Positions 40,601 through 53,782 are shown, counted from the first letter of the stretch. The stretch is 64,000 nt of DNA from Typha latifolia (GCA_019914945.1 CM034099.1:20114704-20178703), one strand, 5' to 3'. The notes: a model not told the origin generated them from the letters alone. Program-made: numbers and translations.

Positions 40601-42827
40601 CACTGCCATGTCCGCTTGCAAGATTGGAGCTTCTTGTGGGACTATGCACTTCAACTGAATTGATACTGAGGTGTGGGGTCTCACGCGAAGGGCCAATTAA
40701 ATTGCGGCGACAAGAAGAGCCAAAGGCTCCTCCGTTTAGAAGACATAATTACTACTACTATTGTACTGTCGGAGAACAAAATCCTGGCCCAGTAGAGGCA
40801 CCCCCCCACCACCACATCATCTAATTAAAAGAAGACGGCATGCCGCCTCGGCGCCTCCAAGACTGTCTTGGAGTACGACAGCTGACCAACTAGGAGAATT
40901 GGTTTTTCCATGAGGAGAGATCGATTCATCATACCTTATGGAAGGCGATGTTGTCATCGAAGGGTACGAAGAAGCGGGCCCACGTGGACCGCAGCCAGGT
41001 GAGAGTGTTGCGGCAAACCGGGAGCAGCACGAGCGCCATGTTGAGCTTAAGAGTCTCCGCCGCGCCCTTCGCGGTGGGGAGGCAGTAGCCCATCACGTGG
41101 AACGCCGCCCGCCGCCGGTACTGGACGAACTTCCAGGAGAACAGCGCCGCCATGGCCGCCGCCCACAGCGCCACCACCCACGTGCGCCGCCAGCTCTCCT
41201 GCGTCGCTACTCTGACTTTCACCGCCGCGCGCCGCGGCCCCCACCTCCTCCGCGGGCGCTTCGGCTCGGCGGCGTTACTGCTGCCGGCCCCAGCCCCTGC
41301 CCCTGTCCCGGCTGCCGCTCCGCCATTGGCGAGGTTTTGGCTCCATCCGGCGGCGCTGGCGGTGCTGAGCGGACGGCTGTAGTTCATGTAGACGTCCCTC
41401 TGGAGTAGCAGCGCCTCTAACTGCCACAGCTGGAACATCAAATAAGCGGCGTGTCAGTAACAGCCGCTGCCACTTTTCGAAACAATGGCGGGTCGTAATA
41501 TTTTGATAGTTGAGGGGTGAAATTGGAAGTTGGAGACGTACCTCGATGTAGCCGAGATTCTCCGGGTCGAGCTCCTCCATGATCAGCGCAGCGTACTCCG
41601 CCGCCTGCTCCTTGAGCTTCGACAGCTTGTTCGCCGAAGCGCTAAGAATTATCAACTGCGATCGAACCAATCACCCGCAAATGTATTTTGATCAAAATTA
41701 CAGAACGGGACCCGCGAATAGTATTAGCTGCCAAGGTTTAGTTGACCAGACAAGACCCAAAAAGGGAATTCTGCTGGAGTTTTAAACTCACCTCCTGTAC
41801 TTCCTCCCTCGTTATCCTCCCGTCCACGTTTGTATCCACCCTGCGATAAACCAATAAATCCATCTTCTTAATTTCGGAATTAGAATGGAGATGAAGATTT
41901 AATAAGAATAGGTTACATGTCGAAAAAAATCTGGAGACGGGCGTCGAAGCTCTGATCGGAGATCTGGAGCCAGAAATCGTGGAGCTCCTCCTTCGTAATC
42001 CGCTCCAAATTTTGCCGACTCCGCCTCGCAAGCGCGTCAAATATCCCCAGCGCGAACTCCTTCGAATCCACCATACCTATCACCCCCAAAAATTCACAAA
42101 TGTCACCTCAACGCCTCACCTGGCGGTAACCCGACCGCAATAACGAACTAAAAAGGATCGGAATAGATCAAGAGCAAGCACGAGAGAGAGACCTATTACC
42201 TATGCATTCCCCGAAATCGTCACGGGAGAGCATCCCGTCCTTCGCGAGGGCATTGAACCGCTCCTCCACTCTCCTCCACAGCTCCGCCGCCTCGACCGAT
42301 CCTGTCGACCGGCTTATGAATCGTAGCCCCTTGAGCGCCCGCTGCGCTCCGGATCGGCTCCGGTTCAACCTCGCCTGGATCCGCCTCTTCTCTCTCGCCG
42401 CGAGGGCTACGGTGGCCACTGGCGAGGACGACGACGCCGCAGCCTCCTCTCTCCCGGACGACGGCGACAACTGCCGCGGCGACGGCGATCTAAGCCACGC
42501 GAACTTCTTTCGGATCCGCGACGACGTCGATGAAGACCGGCTCAGGCTCCGTCCGCCGGAATCCTGCCCCGGCGCTCCGCCATACATGGCGGCGAATGTC
42601 GGCGTGACGCTCCGCACCACCATGGAGTCCTCGTCGAGCTCGAGCATCACCTCGACCAGATCGCTCTGGTCGGCGAGGAACACTGGCAGCATCCCCTCGT
42701 CACCGACTCCGCCGAAGGCGTTGGTGAAGGACTCGTTGTCGGATTCCTGGTCCTCGGCGAGGAAATCGGCGATCCGGCGGTGACTGGTCTTCCGCGCGCC
42801 GCTCCCCCTCGGCGGTGTCGTCCGCAT
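35995..42827 (-). CDS. RBOHE: Respiratory burst NADPH oxidase, RBOHE-like
   Basis: Plasma-membrane enzyme passing electrons from cytosolic NADPH through FAD and two hemes to oxygen, giving apoplastic superoxide. Fourteen exons in perfect phase, 958 residues: 42827-42200, 42076-41917, 41840-41792, 41655-41542, 41429-40935, 40347-39964, 38657-38562, 38036-37921, 37828-37658, 37543-37384, 37289-37104, 37004-36876, 36302-36224, 36104-35995. The N-terminus is cytosolic with Arg/Ser-rich patches. An EF-hand ([13 protein letters not shown], about 264-276) follows, with a degenerate second one (DPENLGYIE). Membrane segments carry heme-ligand His in [13 protein letters not shown] and [19 protein letters not shown]. 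The FAD site is HPFSIT (about 682) and the NADPH loop GLGIGATPF (about 766). It ends [27 protein letters not shown] and the [12 protein letters not shown] segment point, from memory, to the RBOHE clade. An Ala/Gly-rich insert (about 353-368) looks lineage-specific. Confidence 0.93.
37572..37602. repeat. Poly(T) tract in an RBOH intron
   Basis: 31 consecutive T on the plus strand, inside the intron between exons 9 and 10 (37657-37544). Confidence 0.9.
39303..39755. repeat. Diverged tandem duplication of about 220 bp inside an RBOH intron
   Basis: Copy 1 (about 39303-39522) and copy 2 (about 39523-39755) share, in order, AAACTATTG, GTAGGAAATCTACCAG, CCCTACAACTTTT, a T-run segment, GGGAGCTAA-type sequence and a GGAGAATC segment. 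They lie in the 1.3-kb intron between exons 6 and 7. Confidence 0.75.
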
Positions 42828-43207
42828 TCTCTCAAGGTGCGGTCTCTTAATCTCCGTTCCTTCCCTCTCGTTTCCTTTTTGTCTTTCTATCTCTCTTTTC
42901 CTTTTCCTCCTCACCTTCTTAAAACGAACTCCATGCCACTAAATTCAACGCTTAGGCGACGAGAGAGAGAGCACCGAACCAGGGTGGTTGGGGTTCCTTT
43001 TACTAAACCTGAGAAGAAGTGGAATTAAAAGCAAGCAATATTTACTCAAAATACGTACACAATATAAATACATTTAAACTGCTTTAATCCATTTCTCTCT
43101 AAGCTATGAGGATAATATACATACAGTTCGTCGAAGATCAACGCTTCTGAGAGAGACAGTTGTCCTCGAAGATCAACGCTTCTAAAAGTGTATACCAAAG
43201 CAGCGAT

Positions 43208-43254
<47 letters not shown>

Positions 43255-46200
43255 GGGGAAAAATAAATTTCCGGTTCACGGGGCGAGGGAGGGCTGGGGC
43301 TGGGGTCAGCCGAGCATATATAAATGCGCGTCAACCTCCGGTTGGCGGGAGCCAGTGACGGTGGTAACGAGCAACGAAAACAACAAGCGAAAGTTGCAGC
43401 TAATCGTCGGTTAACTACTCTAAGTGGTGGTAGTTTTCTACATTTTACAACAAATTAATTAAGCACTTCGCTTGTTAATTAACGAAGTAAAGTGGTCAAC
43501 TTTTTTTGCAGATTGACTAATATAACCCTCGCACTTTGGAAGAGTTTGAGGAGGCCGATATGTAGGGTCGGGGTTAGATTAGTCTTTGGTGCTGCGTAGC
43601 TTGCTGCCTTCGTGAGCAATATTGTTAGTTAAGTCACGCGATTTCCCTATTTTCTAAGCTTTGGTATCATACAAAATGAGGGGGGATAGCTTCTAGAAAA
43701 TTGTAGAACGTTCTAGAAACGTCCCTAAATTCCATTAGTAATTGAATAAAAGAGCAAATATGGAAGATTGCTCGAGTTGGGGATTTTCACGAAGCCTCCT
43801 AAAGGGTTTGCATTAAATTATGCGGAGATGTTGGGGTTGCTCGGATGCGTAACGAAGAAGCCCTTGGCATTAAACCTTTCTCTCAAGTTGGTTGAAATTG
43901 GTATACGGAGGATACCTGTTAGTTGATCTGATATGCAACAAATGGAGACTAAGAAGGATTAACCAAATATTTTTCGTTTGGTCTGGTCATAATAATCGTA
44001 ATTTAATTTGCTAGATTAGTCCATTCGGAGTTTGTATATAATATAACGTAGTCAATTTGCTAGTCTAGTACTCTCCATTTGTTGCACTCCCTGCTCTCCT
44101 TTGCTTAGTATGAGTAGTTGCTTTTGGAGGTAGCAAAGATCTTGATAATCTAATGATCCACACCTATAGTATAATCATCCCTCTCTACGAACCCACTTGG
44201 ATTCTTCTATAAGTTACCATTTTAGTTGTCACTTACAGTGAGGTAAGTGGGTAGTTGCACAAACTTTTGTCTGTCCTGTGTAAAACTCTTTCCTGATAGT
44301 TTGGATTAGATGTAGAATTATATATGCAATAACTCTTTATCTAGGGTGGTTGGAGAAATTGTATGCTTAGTTGAGCATGATATAATATTAACTCAGTGGT
44401 CCCTCATCAACCCAGCTGTTTGATATGATTCTTAACTAATTGGACAGGGGCTTCAAATCTGGATTGGTAGTATACAACCTTGATCATAGATAGCATTGTT
44501 TGATGTTTGGATGATGCTTGTGCTGCTGAATAGGGTAGGCCCTTGAGCTATTTGCAAAACTGACTCATCTTTCTTAGGTGGGTGTATGCAAATTAACACC
44601 TTGATAGACACAAGAATGTTTATGTATGTGTGTCCAAATTAGATCGAATGAACAGAAGGTCAACTGGGTAATTTCACAGGTCGTGGTAACCTCTCTAGTG
44701 GTCATATTGAGCTTCGTAATGGCTTAACTCATATGGAATCTTTTCTACCAACCGCATGGTGTTAAATTAGTGTTGCACCACTATGAATAAGAAAAGTACA
44801 AGGTGTTGCTTCTACCTCAATTAAAACTATTTTTTTATATAGCCCCAGTCATTAGATAGGCAAGACAACAAGGCTTCATCTAATGTGATAAAAATATATC
44901 TTTGATGAAATTGCTAGGACTACGGTCTTTCTCTCTCAAAAATTTTTTTTGCTAGGAGTTTGAGTTATAGAGTAGAATCTCCCGAAATAATGGCATAAGG
45001 CTAGGAACATAAGCAAACAAAAAAAAATGTTTAGCTTGCAGTAATAATTCAGCGACATATTAATTTAAAATTTAGATTAAAAATTTAGTTTATTAGCTAA
45101 ATAAGTTTAGCGTAGCCTATGTGATTTTATATAAGGGAACATTGAGGCTCTTATATGATACTTTTTAAAAAATAAAAATAATAACCTACGCGTACTATAC
45201 TTGTTCAATTGTTTCTATGTTCTAGATAGATACCAATGGGCCGGCCATCAATCTCCAATAGCGACTAGCGAGGAAGCAAGATGCTTGCTTCTTTAAATCG
45301 TCCCACCACGTCTGCCACGCTTATAGTATGAAGCTTAATTCTAAATGACACATAGCTTTCAATAATTTTCCACTAAATTAAAAACCTAACTTGATCGAGA
45401 GGTCAACAACTCGATAACCGATGTTCTCGTTAGTCAGTATTCGAAAAAAAAAAAAGGAGTTAGGTTGTGATGGCAAGTATATTTATTCGTTCATTTAGAA
45501 AATCACTAAGTTTCAGTTATAGATTACATCAGACCGTAGCCTCCTCTGTTTTGGCTCCAAAATCGAACATATTGAACCTATGAAACTCTGAAAATTTCAA
45601 ATAAAACAAAAGTTATATAAATAACCAAAGATACGTCAAGCTTATTTTTTGTCACATAAAATTGAAGAACATGGATTCCTGGTTCCTATATTTTTCGCAT
45701 TGAGTGGTAATCAGATACGGCAGCAATAATTCATTAACTAGAAGAAAAAAACATCCACCATTTCTTTTTAGCCACGCTCGAAAAAGCTAATTATAAATAT
45801 CAAAGATTTCGTCCTCCCTTCTGCTGGACGTCTAAAGAATCATTGAACCTATCATCATTGATTAATTAGTTGTAGAATGTCGTTCTTCCACCTCAAATTC
45901 TCCCCCCTCAAGAAAGAGCAAACTACTACACGAGGATCACACGTAACGGAGGCACATCCTAGTAGTTGCAAAGAGTTGGTATTGCATGTACTAAAGGGAT
46001 TATTTTGAGGTAGGCTTTTGTTTTCTGATAGCTTTTCTGACTCCAGTAAGGTTTACAGATTATTGCAACCTACTTCTGTCGATGACTCTGGAGGTGCCAA
46101 TCGGAAAGCTGCACCTCACGAGCTCTTTTTTTCAGTCAAAAACGAGATGGAAAAGAAAATGCCACGAGGAAATCAATCAAAAAATAAGACCCATTTATAT

Positions 46201-46936
46201 AACACCAATACGTACTAGCTTTTTTTTACTGCCTTATGGGTGATGCTGATGGCCATCCAACAATACGTGCTATATCACCTGCATAAATAACGATAATATG
46301 ATATGAGAAGGTATATAAACTTAGAATTTTTCTAGTGAACAAGATAATGAAACAGTTGTATTATTATTATTAAATAATTTCTTGGTAGGTTAGCTCAACT
46401 TCCCCGTACCTTTCAGAGAGTAGATAAGCATCACCATCAAAAATTTCAAGCACATCAAACCCTAGGTTTTCTACTTCTTAAATCAGTTGAAAGTACAATA
46501 TTGTAATAGTTGTACGACTCAAAATAATAGCACCACCGTTCTTCTAGAATGGAGGTAAAGAATTTCCTGAAATCGTTCCCAAATTTGCTTCGATCGTACC
46601 AAGTAAATAATTAACTTGCCACTGCACAAAGACTCAGAAGAGTCATATTGGTCGTAAGTCCAAATCAAAGAAAACTGCAACCATCTCAGCTTTTGCAAGT
46701 AATTCCAGATCCCATATCTTTCTCACTGCTATTGAAAAGAAAATTTCAGACAAATCACCTAACCAAAAGTATTCTCATGCACCCTAAATATCTTAATTAA
46801 GCACAAGTAGATGTAGCAGGCAGTACAGTTAATCAGATGGATACAATCCCCAGTGAGGACTAAAATGCAAGGAAATAAAATGTCCCACAAGAAAGAGCAG
46901 TACAAATGAATAACCCATAAAACTGAAAGAGGAAGG
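42828..46936. other. RBOHE upstream region and long AT-rich spacer
   Basis: The first 500 bases hold the RBOHE leader and promoter, including an 18-bp direct repeat and a GA microsatellite. Beyond about 43350 the DNA is AT-rich with no recognised gene. At 46240-46760 the minus strand has short exon-like frames that do not join in phase. Confidence 0.45.
43131..43253. repeat. Direct repeat and (GA)n microsatellite upstream of RBOHE
   Basis: TCGAAGATCAACGCTTCT occurs at 43131-43148 and 43166-43183. A GA run follows at 43209-43253. Together they lie 300-430 bases upstream of the RBOHE start codon. Confidence 0.85.
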
Positions 46937-49480
46937 TTATTTTCCGGGTGGGCAGTTGCTTTCAGTGCCCTTCTTAATTTCCTCTGAATATACTTCTACA
47001 CCATTCTAAACATCTAAATTGTTTTCCATTCTAAAGTAAGAACAATCAAGAATGTGAAAAAGGTTTGATTTTGACCCAACATAGCACCAAAAAAAAATCT
47101 AGCAAAGAATATAAAGAATACATAACACTTTCTAATATAAAAGAAAGATGAAAAAAATCATGACATGAATAGTTTACGAATCAATCCTTAAAGAAAATCA
47201 TAAGATGTCAAAACTCTAGTGTTTTCACACGGTGCAAGACGTCTTTGACGATCATTCTTATTTCCAAATTTTGGTTCCAAAACAACAGATCCCCAATTGC
47301 AAAAACTAAAAAATGTTTGACTAAGGAGGACATCACAAGAAAGATAGTTTCTTAGTCAAGTAAAACAAAACCAACAGCCAACAGACCACCAAGAATCATA
47401 CTGGAAAGGTACCCTGTCCAACATCTGAAGCCTCATCTAAGTATAAATGTAAATCCTCAGCATATTACTGTGTAATATCCTAAATCCAATCTTCATATTA
47501 GACCAGATAAATATCAATCATATTTCCTTGCACACAATATTATACAGCACAATTAAACCACCCCTAAGAGGATTGGAATGCAGTGAACATCAATCAACAT
47601 GATTTTACTCACAAATAAACATTGGTCAATATTATTTTTTCTCTCTCTGAAACTTAGTTCTCAAGAAAAAGAAATTATAAACAAGAAGAGGCCATGCAAT
47701 GGCACTAAAAGTTAGTCTTTAAAATGACTACTGCTGGTAGGTGAAGCTTTTCATGTCACTACCTAGAAAAGCACTTGCTGCATGTATAAGTAGCAGACAA
47801 GCACAAAGAAAACAAGAGTCTAAAAAACCAAAGCCACAGAGTTCTAGTAGAGCAGCAATAAATCTTCAATTAAAAGAAAATCAAGCTTGGACATCATGGT
47901 ATATCATACATGATTCTAAATGACTCATGATAATCGAACCAAAGGCAATGCCCATTTTGTAAAGGTTCTCCTTTGTAATCAAGTAACTTTCGCACCTTCA
48001 TGGCCCTCTTCCTGTATGACATCCTATCACTCAAGAAGACTTCAGATTGTCTACTCAACTGTTATACTAACCATGCAACTTTTAATAGAGTGAAGGTTTA
48101 TTATTGAAATCAGAATTCAGGTTTGCGAGCTTCCAGTTAAAAATTGTCTTTGTATGTGTTAAATTTGTCAAAAGTTGTATGCCATGAGTTACTGATTCAG
48201 AGGCATACCTTAACAATGATTATACTAGTGTAGAACATAAATGGCATGCCAATCATGCAATATATGCTTAGAAAGAAAAGAAGAAATTTGGCTTGTGAGA
48301 TAGAAAAAAAATAAACAGATGAAACATAATTGCAATATCTCCATAATATGTAGGAATCTAAAAGTTCTTACGTTCACATCAATTAAAAAGCTGATCAGCC
48401 ATCACACTGAACTACAGATCGATAAAATACACTCTGACCTGCTGTATGATCAGCCACTTGCATAGTCTTTGGCACCTTAAATTTTGACACCCTACTGCAA
48501 GCTTCTTTTATGTTTTCTGCAGCATAGCCAGATACTGCAACATATGGACTATATATGTATCATCACAAACCATAACAGTTGTGCCTTCATGCCATCTAAA
48601 CTGCTTTTGTACATAATTTCCTATTGTCTGTCTCAGATGCCCTACATATTCTTCTAAATCAGCATACTTTTTTACTTTAATTAACTGATGCCATTAAAAG
48701 AAAGACCCTCACGGAGTTAAAACATGCCTTAAAGCAACTAAATAGCAAAGTGATGTAATAAAACGCAATCCTTAAGCATGTGAATCACGACAGGTTGCAC
48801 TATTGAGAGTGAATTATCTGATGGAACTGAGGGTGGCTGTCCATAAAAAATCCTCATGATGCAAGCTTATTTCACAATGATATGGTTCCACTAGACCACA
48901 ATCAAAATATGAGAAGGCTTCAAAAGAATGAAATTTTTTCTAAACCAGCTCTCAACCTATCATCAATGATCAACCCTCTAGAAAGTGGTACCGAAGTCCC
49001 AACTGAAGAGAAATCAGGCCTAAAAGGACCCTATAAAAGCTATAAGGTTGTCTTCTTCAACCATATCATCATTTATCGACTTGATAAACCATCCCCACCC
49101 CCCACATCTTGATTACTACATTAAGTTAACTATAGGTTGCTTGGCCTTGTCCATTTTCACCAAGAATATCCATATAGGTGCACCCAAAAAAAAAGGGGGT
49201 TCACACTACGATAAGAAAATTAGGTTCTTACTGCAAGGAACATTCAACTTATTCCTCAGCAATGGGCACATGCTTCAATTTGACAAAGTAATTGCTCAGC
49301 AATTAACTAATTAGTTTATTAGGTACCATCTGTACTTCAAGGAAACAAAGCAGTATATATTGGATGAGCTCAGAAATATAGATACCTGATCAGTTATTAT
49401 ACATATACATCCTTTAGCAGGTGGGTTTAATTTTTGAAAGAAACAAAACAAAGATCCTAACAGTTTCCAGTCAAGGAGAC
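46937..49480 (-). CDS. Possible multi-exon gene, product not recognised
   Basis: Seven minus-strand segments can be joined in phase with AG acceptors and GT donors: 49480-49386, 49030-48957, 48852-48789, 48684-48567, 48534-48439, 48039-47996, 47436-47413, plus a last exon 47005-46937 ending in TAA. The best-supported pieces are 48684-48567 (KKYADLEEYVGHLRQTIGNY) and 48534-48439 (SGYAAENIKEACSRVSK), whose base composition is exon-like and whose phases fit. The C-terminus reads NGVEVYSEEIKKGTESNCPP. The 5'-most segment (TTD-free, Phe/Leu-rich) may be intron read by chance, and no start codon was found. Flanking introns are T-rich on this strand, as in the neighbouring minus-strand genes. I recognise no family or motif. 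An alternative is chance open frames or a non-coding transcript downstream of the ferredoxin gene. Confidence 0.38.
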
Positions 49481-50300
49481 CTGAAGAAGCTTTTTTGTAC
49501 AAAAGTCAGCATAGTCCAAACAAGCCTCAGAGCAGAAGAAAAAAACTAGGAGACCTCAGAATTACAACTACAAAGTTCCAGTGCAATTTTGACTAGTACA
49601 CTGAAAAGGTATTATTTTATTTAGCTAAATCCAAATGAAACAACAGCTTATGTAGAACAGAATATCTTTCTCATAAATCAAATGATGTCACAGGTCAATT
49701 GGCTAAAATGCTTGCATGATGGTAAATAAAATTTGAAAATAATCAAATATGCTATTCCTGTTAATAGTCCAATATCATACAGAAGTAGAATTCGAACAAC
49801 TTTGGAAATATTACTGCCCGACTAATGGATGATATCGGATATCCTCGTGAATTCACATTAGTCAGACAGAACAGCTTATTGGCTACTATGTTCCACTCGC
49901 ATAAGATTTGCTGCACAAACATCATATTACTGAATTACCAAAGTGAACAGGCAAAGGATATATTTGAAATCTGATAAAAAAAAATTCAGCCCCACAAATA
50001 GGGGATAACAAGGACCTAAACAATTATATAGAGAAAAAAAAAATGACCCTCATGCATTATTAAAGGGAAGACTGAGTGATGAGAAAGCTCTATTTCCCTT
50101 CCCAAATGTGTTTGAATATCTCAATAAATTACTCAATGTGATTATTTAACAAGCCTTATACTGTTATACAACAATGACAGTAATTTTCATGGTAAGGATT
50201 TTAAAAGGCGGGGCACTGAGAAAAAAAACAAATCTTCATATTGAATACTACAAAACCGAGTCAGGAAGTATCTTTATCCCCAGAAATTGTGCCGCCATAC

Positions 50301-52165
50301 TCAATGTGGTTTCGGTACATACCCATCAACAGCAAAGTTCCTCGTGGCTGATGGTAATGCCAAGCGTACGCCATCAAGCTCAGGGCTTGCAATTACTTGG
50401 CAACCAAGACGAGACCTACAAAGGTTCCAAGTTAAATTTAAACACTACGAGAATACTTCTGAGTTTATGGATGAAGAGAAATACGTTTCAGTTAGCCCGA
50501 ATGCAAGGTCCAGCATATCATTCTCTTCATCAGTGGGATCTTCCAATTTGTTGTAGTACTTTACATCCTAAAAGGAAAACTGCTCATCATGCAATGTTGT
50601 AAGGTTATAACTAGTAATTATTACAAGATACGTCAAGAGAGTTGTCAAGTTCATACCATCACAATCACATGGCATGTAGAACAAGCAAGTGAGCCCTCAC
50701 ATGCTCCTGCAATTACAATAACAAAAAGAGGAGAAAGATTATTTAGGTAACAGAAATTACATGGTAGTGCACACAACAAATCGTTAAATCTCAAGATTCA
50801 TATAAACCTAAACAGCATACTGGTGCAGCATCTGACAGCAAGAGCAGATCATGTAGGATAGACTTTTCTCAAGGTAGTTGTAACTTAGTAACTACTGACA
50901 ACCAGCCATGCCATATGAAAAACAAGATAAGAACCTTCTAGTTCTATGTCATTCTCATGAGCAGCTTCTAACATCGACATTCCAATAGGAACTTTGATGT
51001 GCTTCTCATCTCCGTCCTTGTTGACAAACGTCACAGAAATCCTGCAAATTTTCAGAAAATTAATCATATTGTGTGCAAATCCTGAAATTATAGTCAGAGT
51101 GTAAAATCAAGAACAATCGTACTTGTCTTTTTCTCTGCTGCCTTCATCATGCGCTCCATCATTTGAAGTGGTGGAGAAGAGAATATTCCTCTGCAAACAC
51201 ATGCCACATATCACTGAATGTCATGGTTCAACCAATTTTAGCACAAAATCTCACGAAAACAGTCCCTATTATGTTTTGATATATATGAAGATCCTCAAGA
51301 ATCCAGACAAGTTCAAATGAGAAACCGTTTATAAAGGTCACAAAAGAATAGTAATGAACCCTCCCAAAAGGAGGCTTGGGGTAACAATAGACACAAATAA
51401 ATGAAACCGGGCTCAAAGGAAGGATCGTTAGCAAACAATATTTTCCTCTGAAAAGTATGCAATACTGAACAAAATTTTGTAATAAATGAAGTGGATGGGT
51501 GATTGTTAGTAACAGAGAGCTGACCACAGGGTTCAAATAGTGTCTGAGATTGGCTCTCTTGTAATCTCGTCTAGCTAAAGAATGTTGACCTGCAAATAAT
51601 AGCAACGGTGTCTCAAAAGCATGAACTTCACAATGACTAGAAAGAGTAATTCAATGAATAAAAGGCAATGATGGCAACCTTACCAATACATGCCAAAGCC
51701 TTTTTTTTATTAAGAAAAACACATCGACATTTTCTTTCCTAAACCAAACCATTAAGGGATATACAATGAATACAAGATATGTATGGTCATTGAGATGCTT
51801 TATCCAAATGTTCTAAAGTTAATTCTCCCCATTCATTATAGAATCAACTAATGCAAAAAACAGATAGATTTAAAAAGTGAAAGAAAAATTCTCTAGTAGG
51901 TAATAGCAGTTCCAAGTGGAATGGTGCTAAAACAAACAATACACTAATATCGCACGTATATGTAGGCAAGATGGTTAGAGAAAGCTTATAGAGGCGATCG
52001 CTTTGCAGAAAAATAAAACAAAATCTTCTTATGACAGTAAATACGAGTGTCTAATTCATTACTCTACAAATCAAAGAAGGAGACAACAACTCAAACATAA
52101 ATTCACTTGCCTATTGTCGCCTCCTTCACGATCCGAACTCCGAGCTGCGCGATTCGCGAGAACAT
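50301..52165 (-). CDS. MFDX: Mitochondrial [2Fe-2S] ferredoxin (adrenodoxin-like)
   Basis: Electron carrier of the mitochondrial matrix, reduced by adrenodoxin reductase and used in Fe-S cluster assembly and biotin synthesis. Seven coding exons, about 180 residues: 52165-52111, 51589-51525, 51190-51123, 51041-50935, 50706-50657, 50567-50485, 50415-50301. The N-terminus (MFSRIAQLGVRIVKEATIG) is Arg-rich and lacks acidic residues apart from one Glu, as in a presequence. The mature domain begins ISVTFVNKDGDEKHIKVPIG. Cluster ligands are Cys 101, 107 and 110 (CEGSLACSTC) and Cys 148 (LGCQVI). It ends AVDGYVPKPH. The spacing C-x5-C-x2-C fits adrenodoxin-type, not plastid-type (C-x4-C-x2-C), ferredoxins. 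The first coding intron uses a GC donor. The exon 2 end could be 51525 or 51528, a one-codon difference. A 5'-UTR intron is likely between about 52289 and 52188. Confidence 0.93.
52105..52111 (-). promoter_or_regulatory. GC splice donor of MFDX coding intron 1
   Basis: On the minus strand the exon ends ATAG and the intron starts GCAAGT, the strong consensus for GC-AG introns. Using the nearest GT (four bases downstream) puts a stop codon early in the next exon. The GC donor keeps the frame (TIGQHSLARR). Confidence 0.8.
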
Positions 52166-52289
52166 GATTCACACCACAATAACCTGTAAACAACAAGGAA
52201 TCCGGATAAAAAAAAAACTGAAATCAAAACCCTAAGTAGCGCTTAAGGCGAATCATATCCATCGTCGAAGGCACCTCTAAACTCAAACC

Positions 52290-53782
52290 TCCGGATTCAA
52301 ATGGATTACTGATCTCGAAGAGCTCGAGCGAAATTAGAGGAAGATGACCTCCTCGGCGCTCGCTTCCACGACGGCAGGAGGAAGAGAGAGCGATAGGGAG
52401 GAAGAGCCGCCACCGCCACTGACTGATTTATTTGCCAGACCGAACCAAAACGAACTAGAAGCCTCGACGGGGTTTCAAATATCATGACCGTACATTACAT
52501 CGATTGGTTAAGAGTAGAGGTGATCGGTAGTGCAAGACTGGGCCGGACTAGATTACCTCTACTAGCCATACAGAGCTTAAGTAAGGGGGTAATGAGCAAA
52601 ATTTTAAAAAATATTATATTATATCGGACCGAGCATAATAGGCTTCTATGAATATATTTTAGATTACTTTCATAGTATTATACTTATAAATTAATATCTA
52701 GTTTACTAAATATGTGACTAAAAAATAATAAGAATATATATGCATAATAGATTAGGCCACAAGCAGACTTAGTGGGTCGAGCTTTTGGGCCTGGCTTGGT
52801 GGGCAAAAGCTTAGCTCATGTTGCACATTAAAATCGAGGCAACCCAAATTGAGCTCGGGCCGGATTTAGCTTGGTTAAAACCAAATAGTTTCTAGTCAGG
52901 CCAAATGATCACTTTTATTGGTGTATTGGCTGAAAGATCACAACTTTGGAGGATTAGGGTTTTTTTCTTTTTTTCCTTTTGGCAATTTGTGATAAATTTT
53001 ATGTTAGCGATTTTGGGTCACTGAGGTCTAACTCAATTTGTGATAAATTTTATGTTATGATTTATTATCTTAATCGTTTACTTTGTTTGGATCATGAATC
53101 TAGCCTTATTTATTTTAGGAATAAGATTAATTTTAGAATAGATATTTCTCTTTGTTATTTTCAAAATGAGGTCTTTATTTCAAGAATAATTATTTTCTGT
53201 GTTCACTTATATTCTGGAATAAGAGTGTAATAATTACTTTTAATGTAAGCGAAGGAAAAAAATTTAAAAAAAAATTATTTTTTATAAAATTACCATGAAT
53301 TTCATTTTATTTGATATAAAGTAGGTTGATATAATATATATTAAGAATAATTAGTAATTTGGTTAATGTATGGTATAAAATATAATTTTGATTAATAGTA
53401 TTTGTATTATAAAATAGAGTTATTATGTTGTTTAGCTATTATTCTAAAATAAAAAATTTATTTTGAAAAAAGAAAAAAAATTACTCTGAAATAAACGGTA
53501 CTAAATGTATCAGGGGATTTACTTATTTACAACTCATTTGTAATTCAAATGATGCACCACGTGTATTAACTTCTGCATTCAGATGCAGAGATCGTCGTTG
53601 CACTTTGGAAGCTCTTTAATCGTTGTTCTTATTTGTGAATGATTGACATATGCCGGTAACCGAATTAATTCGTCCATTAGGACAATTCCATTGTAAGTAT
53701 CGCCTGGGATTACGATGGAATTAACGTCCAAGGCTACATAGGTATCGTCACCTCCGTCTCTACAAAAGAAACGAACGCAGCC
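52290..53782. other. Divergent region between MFDX and ACP
   Basis: AT-rich spacer. 53579-53800 carries a 73-codon minus-strand open frame without an ATG, ending at the ACP TATA box. No other coding region is supported. Confidence 0.5.
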
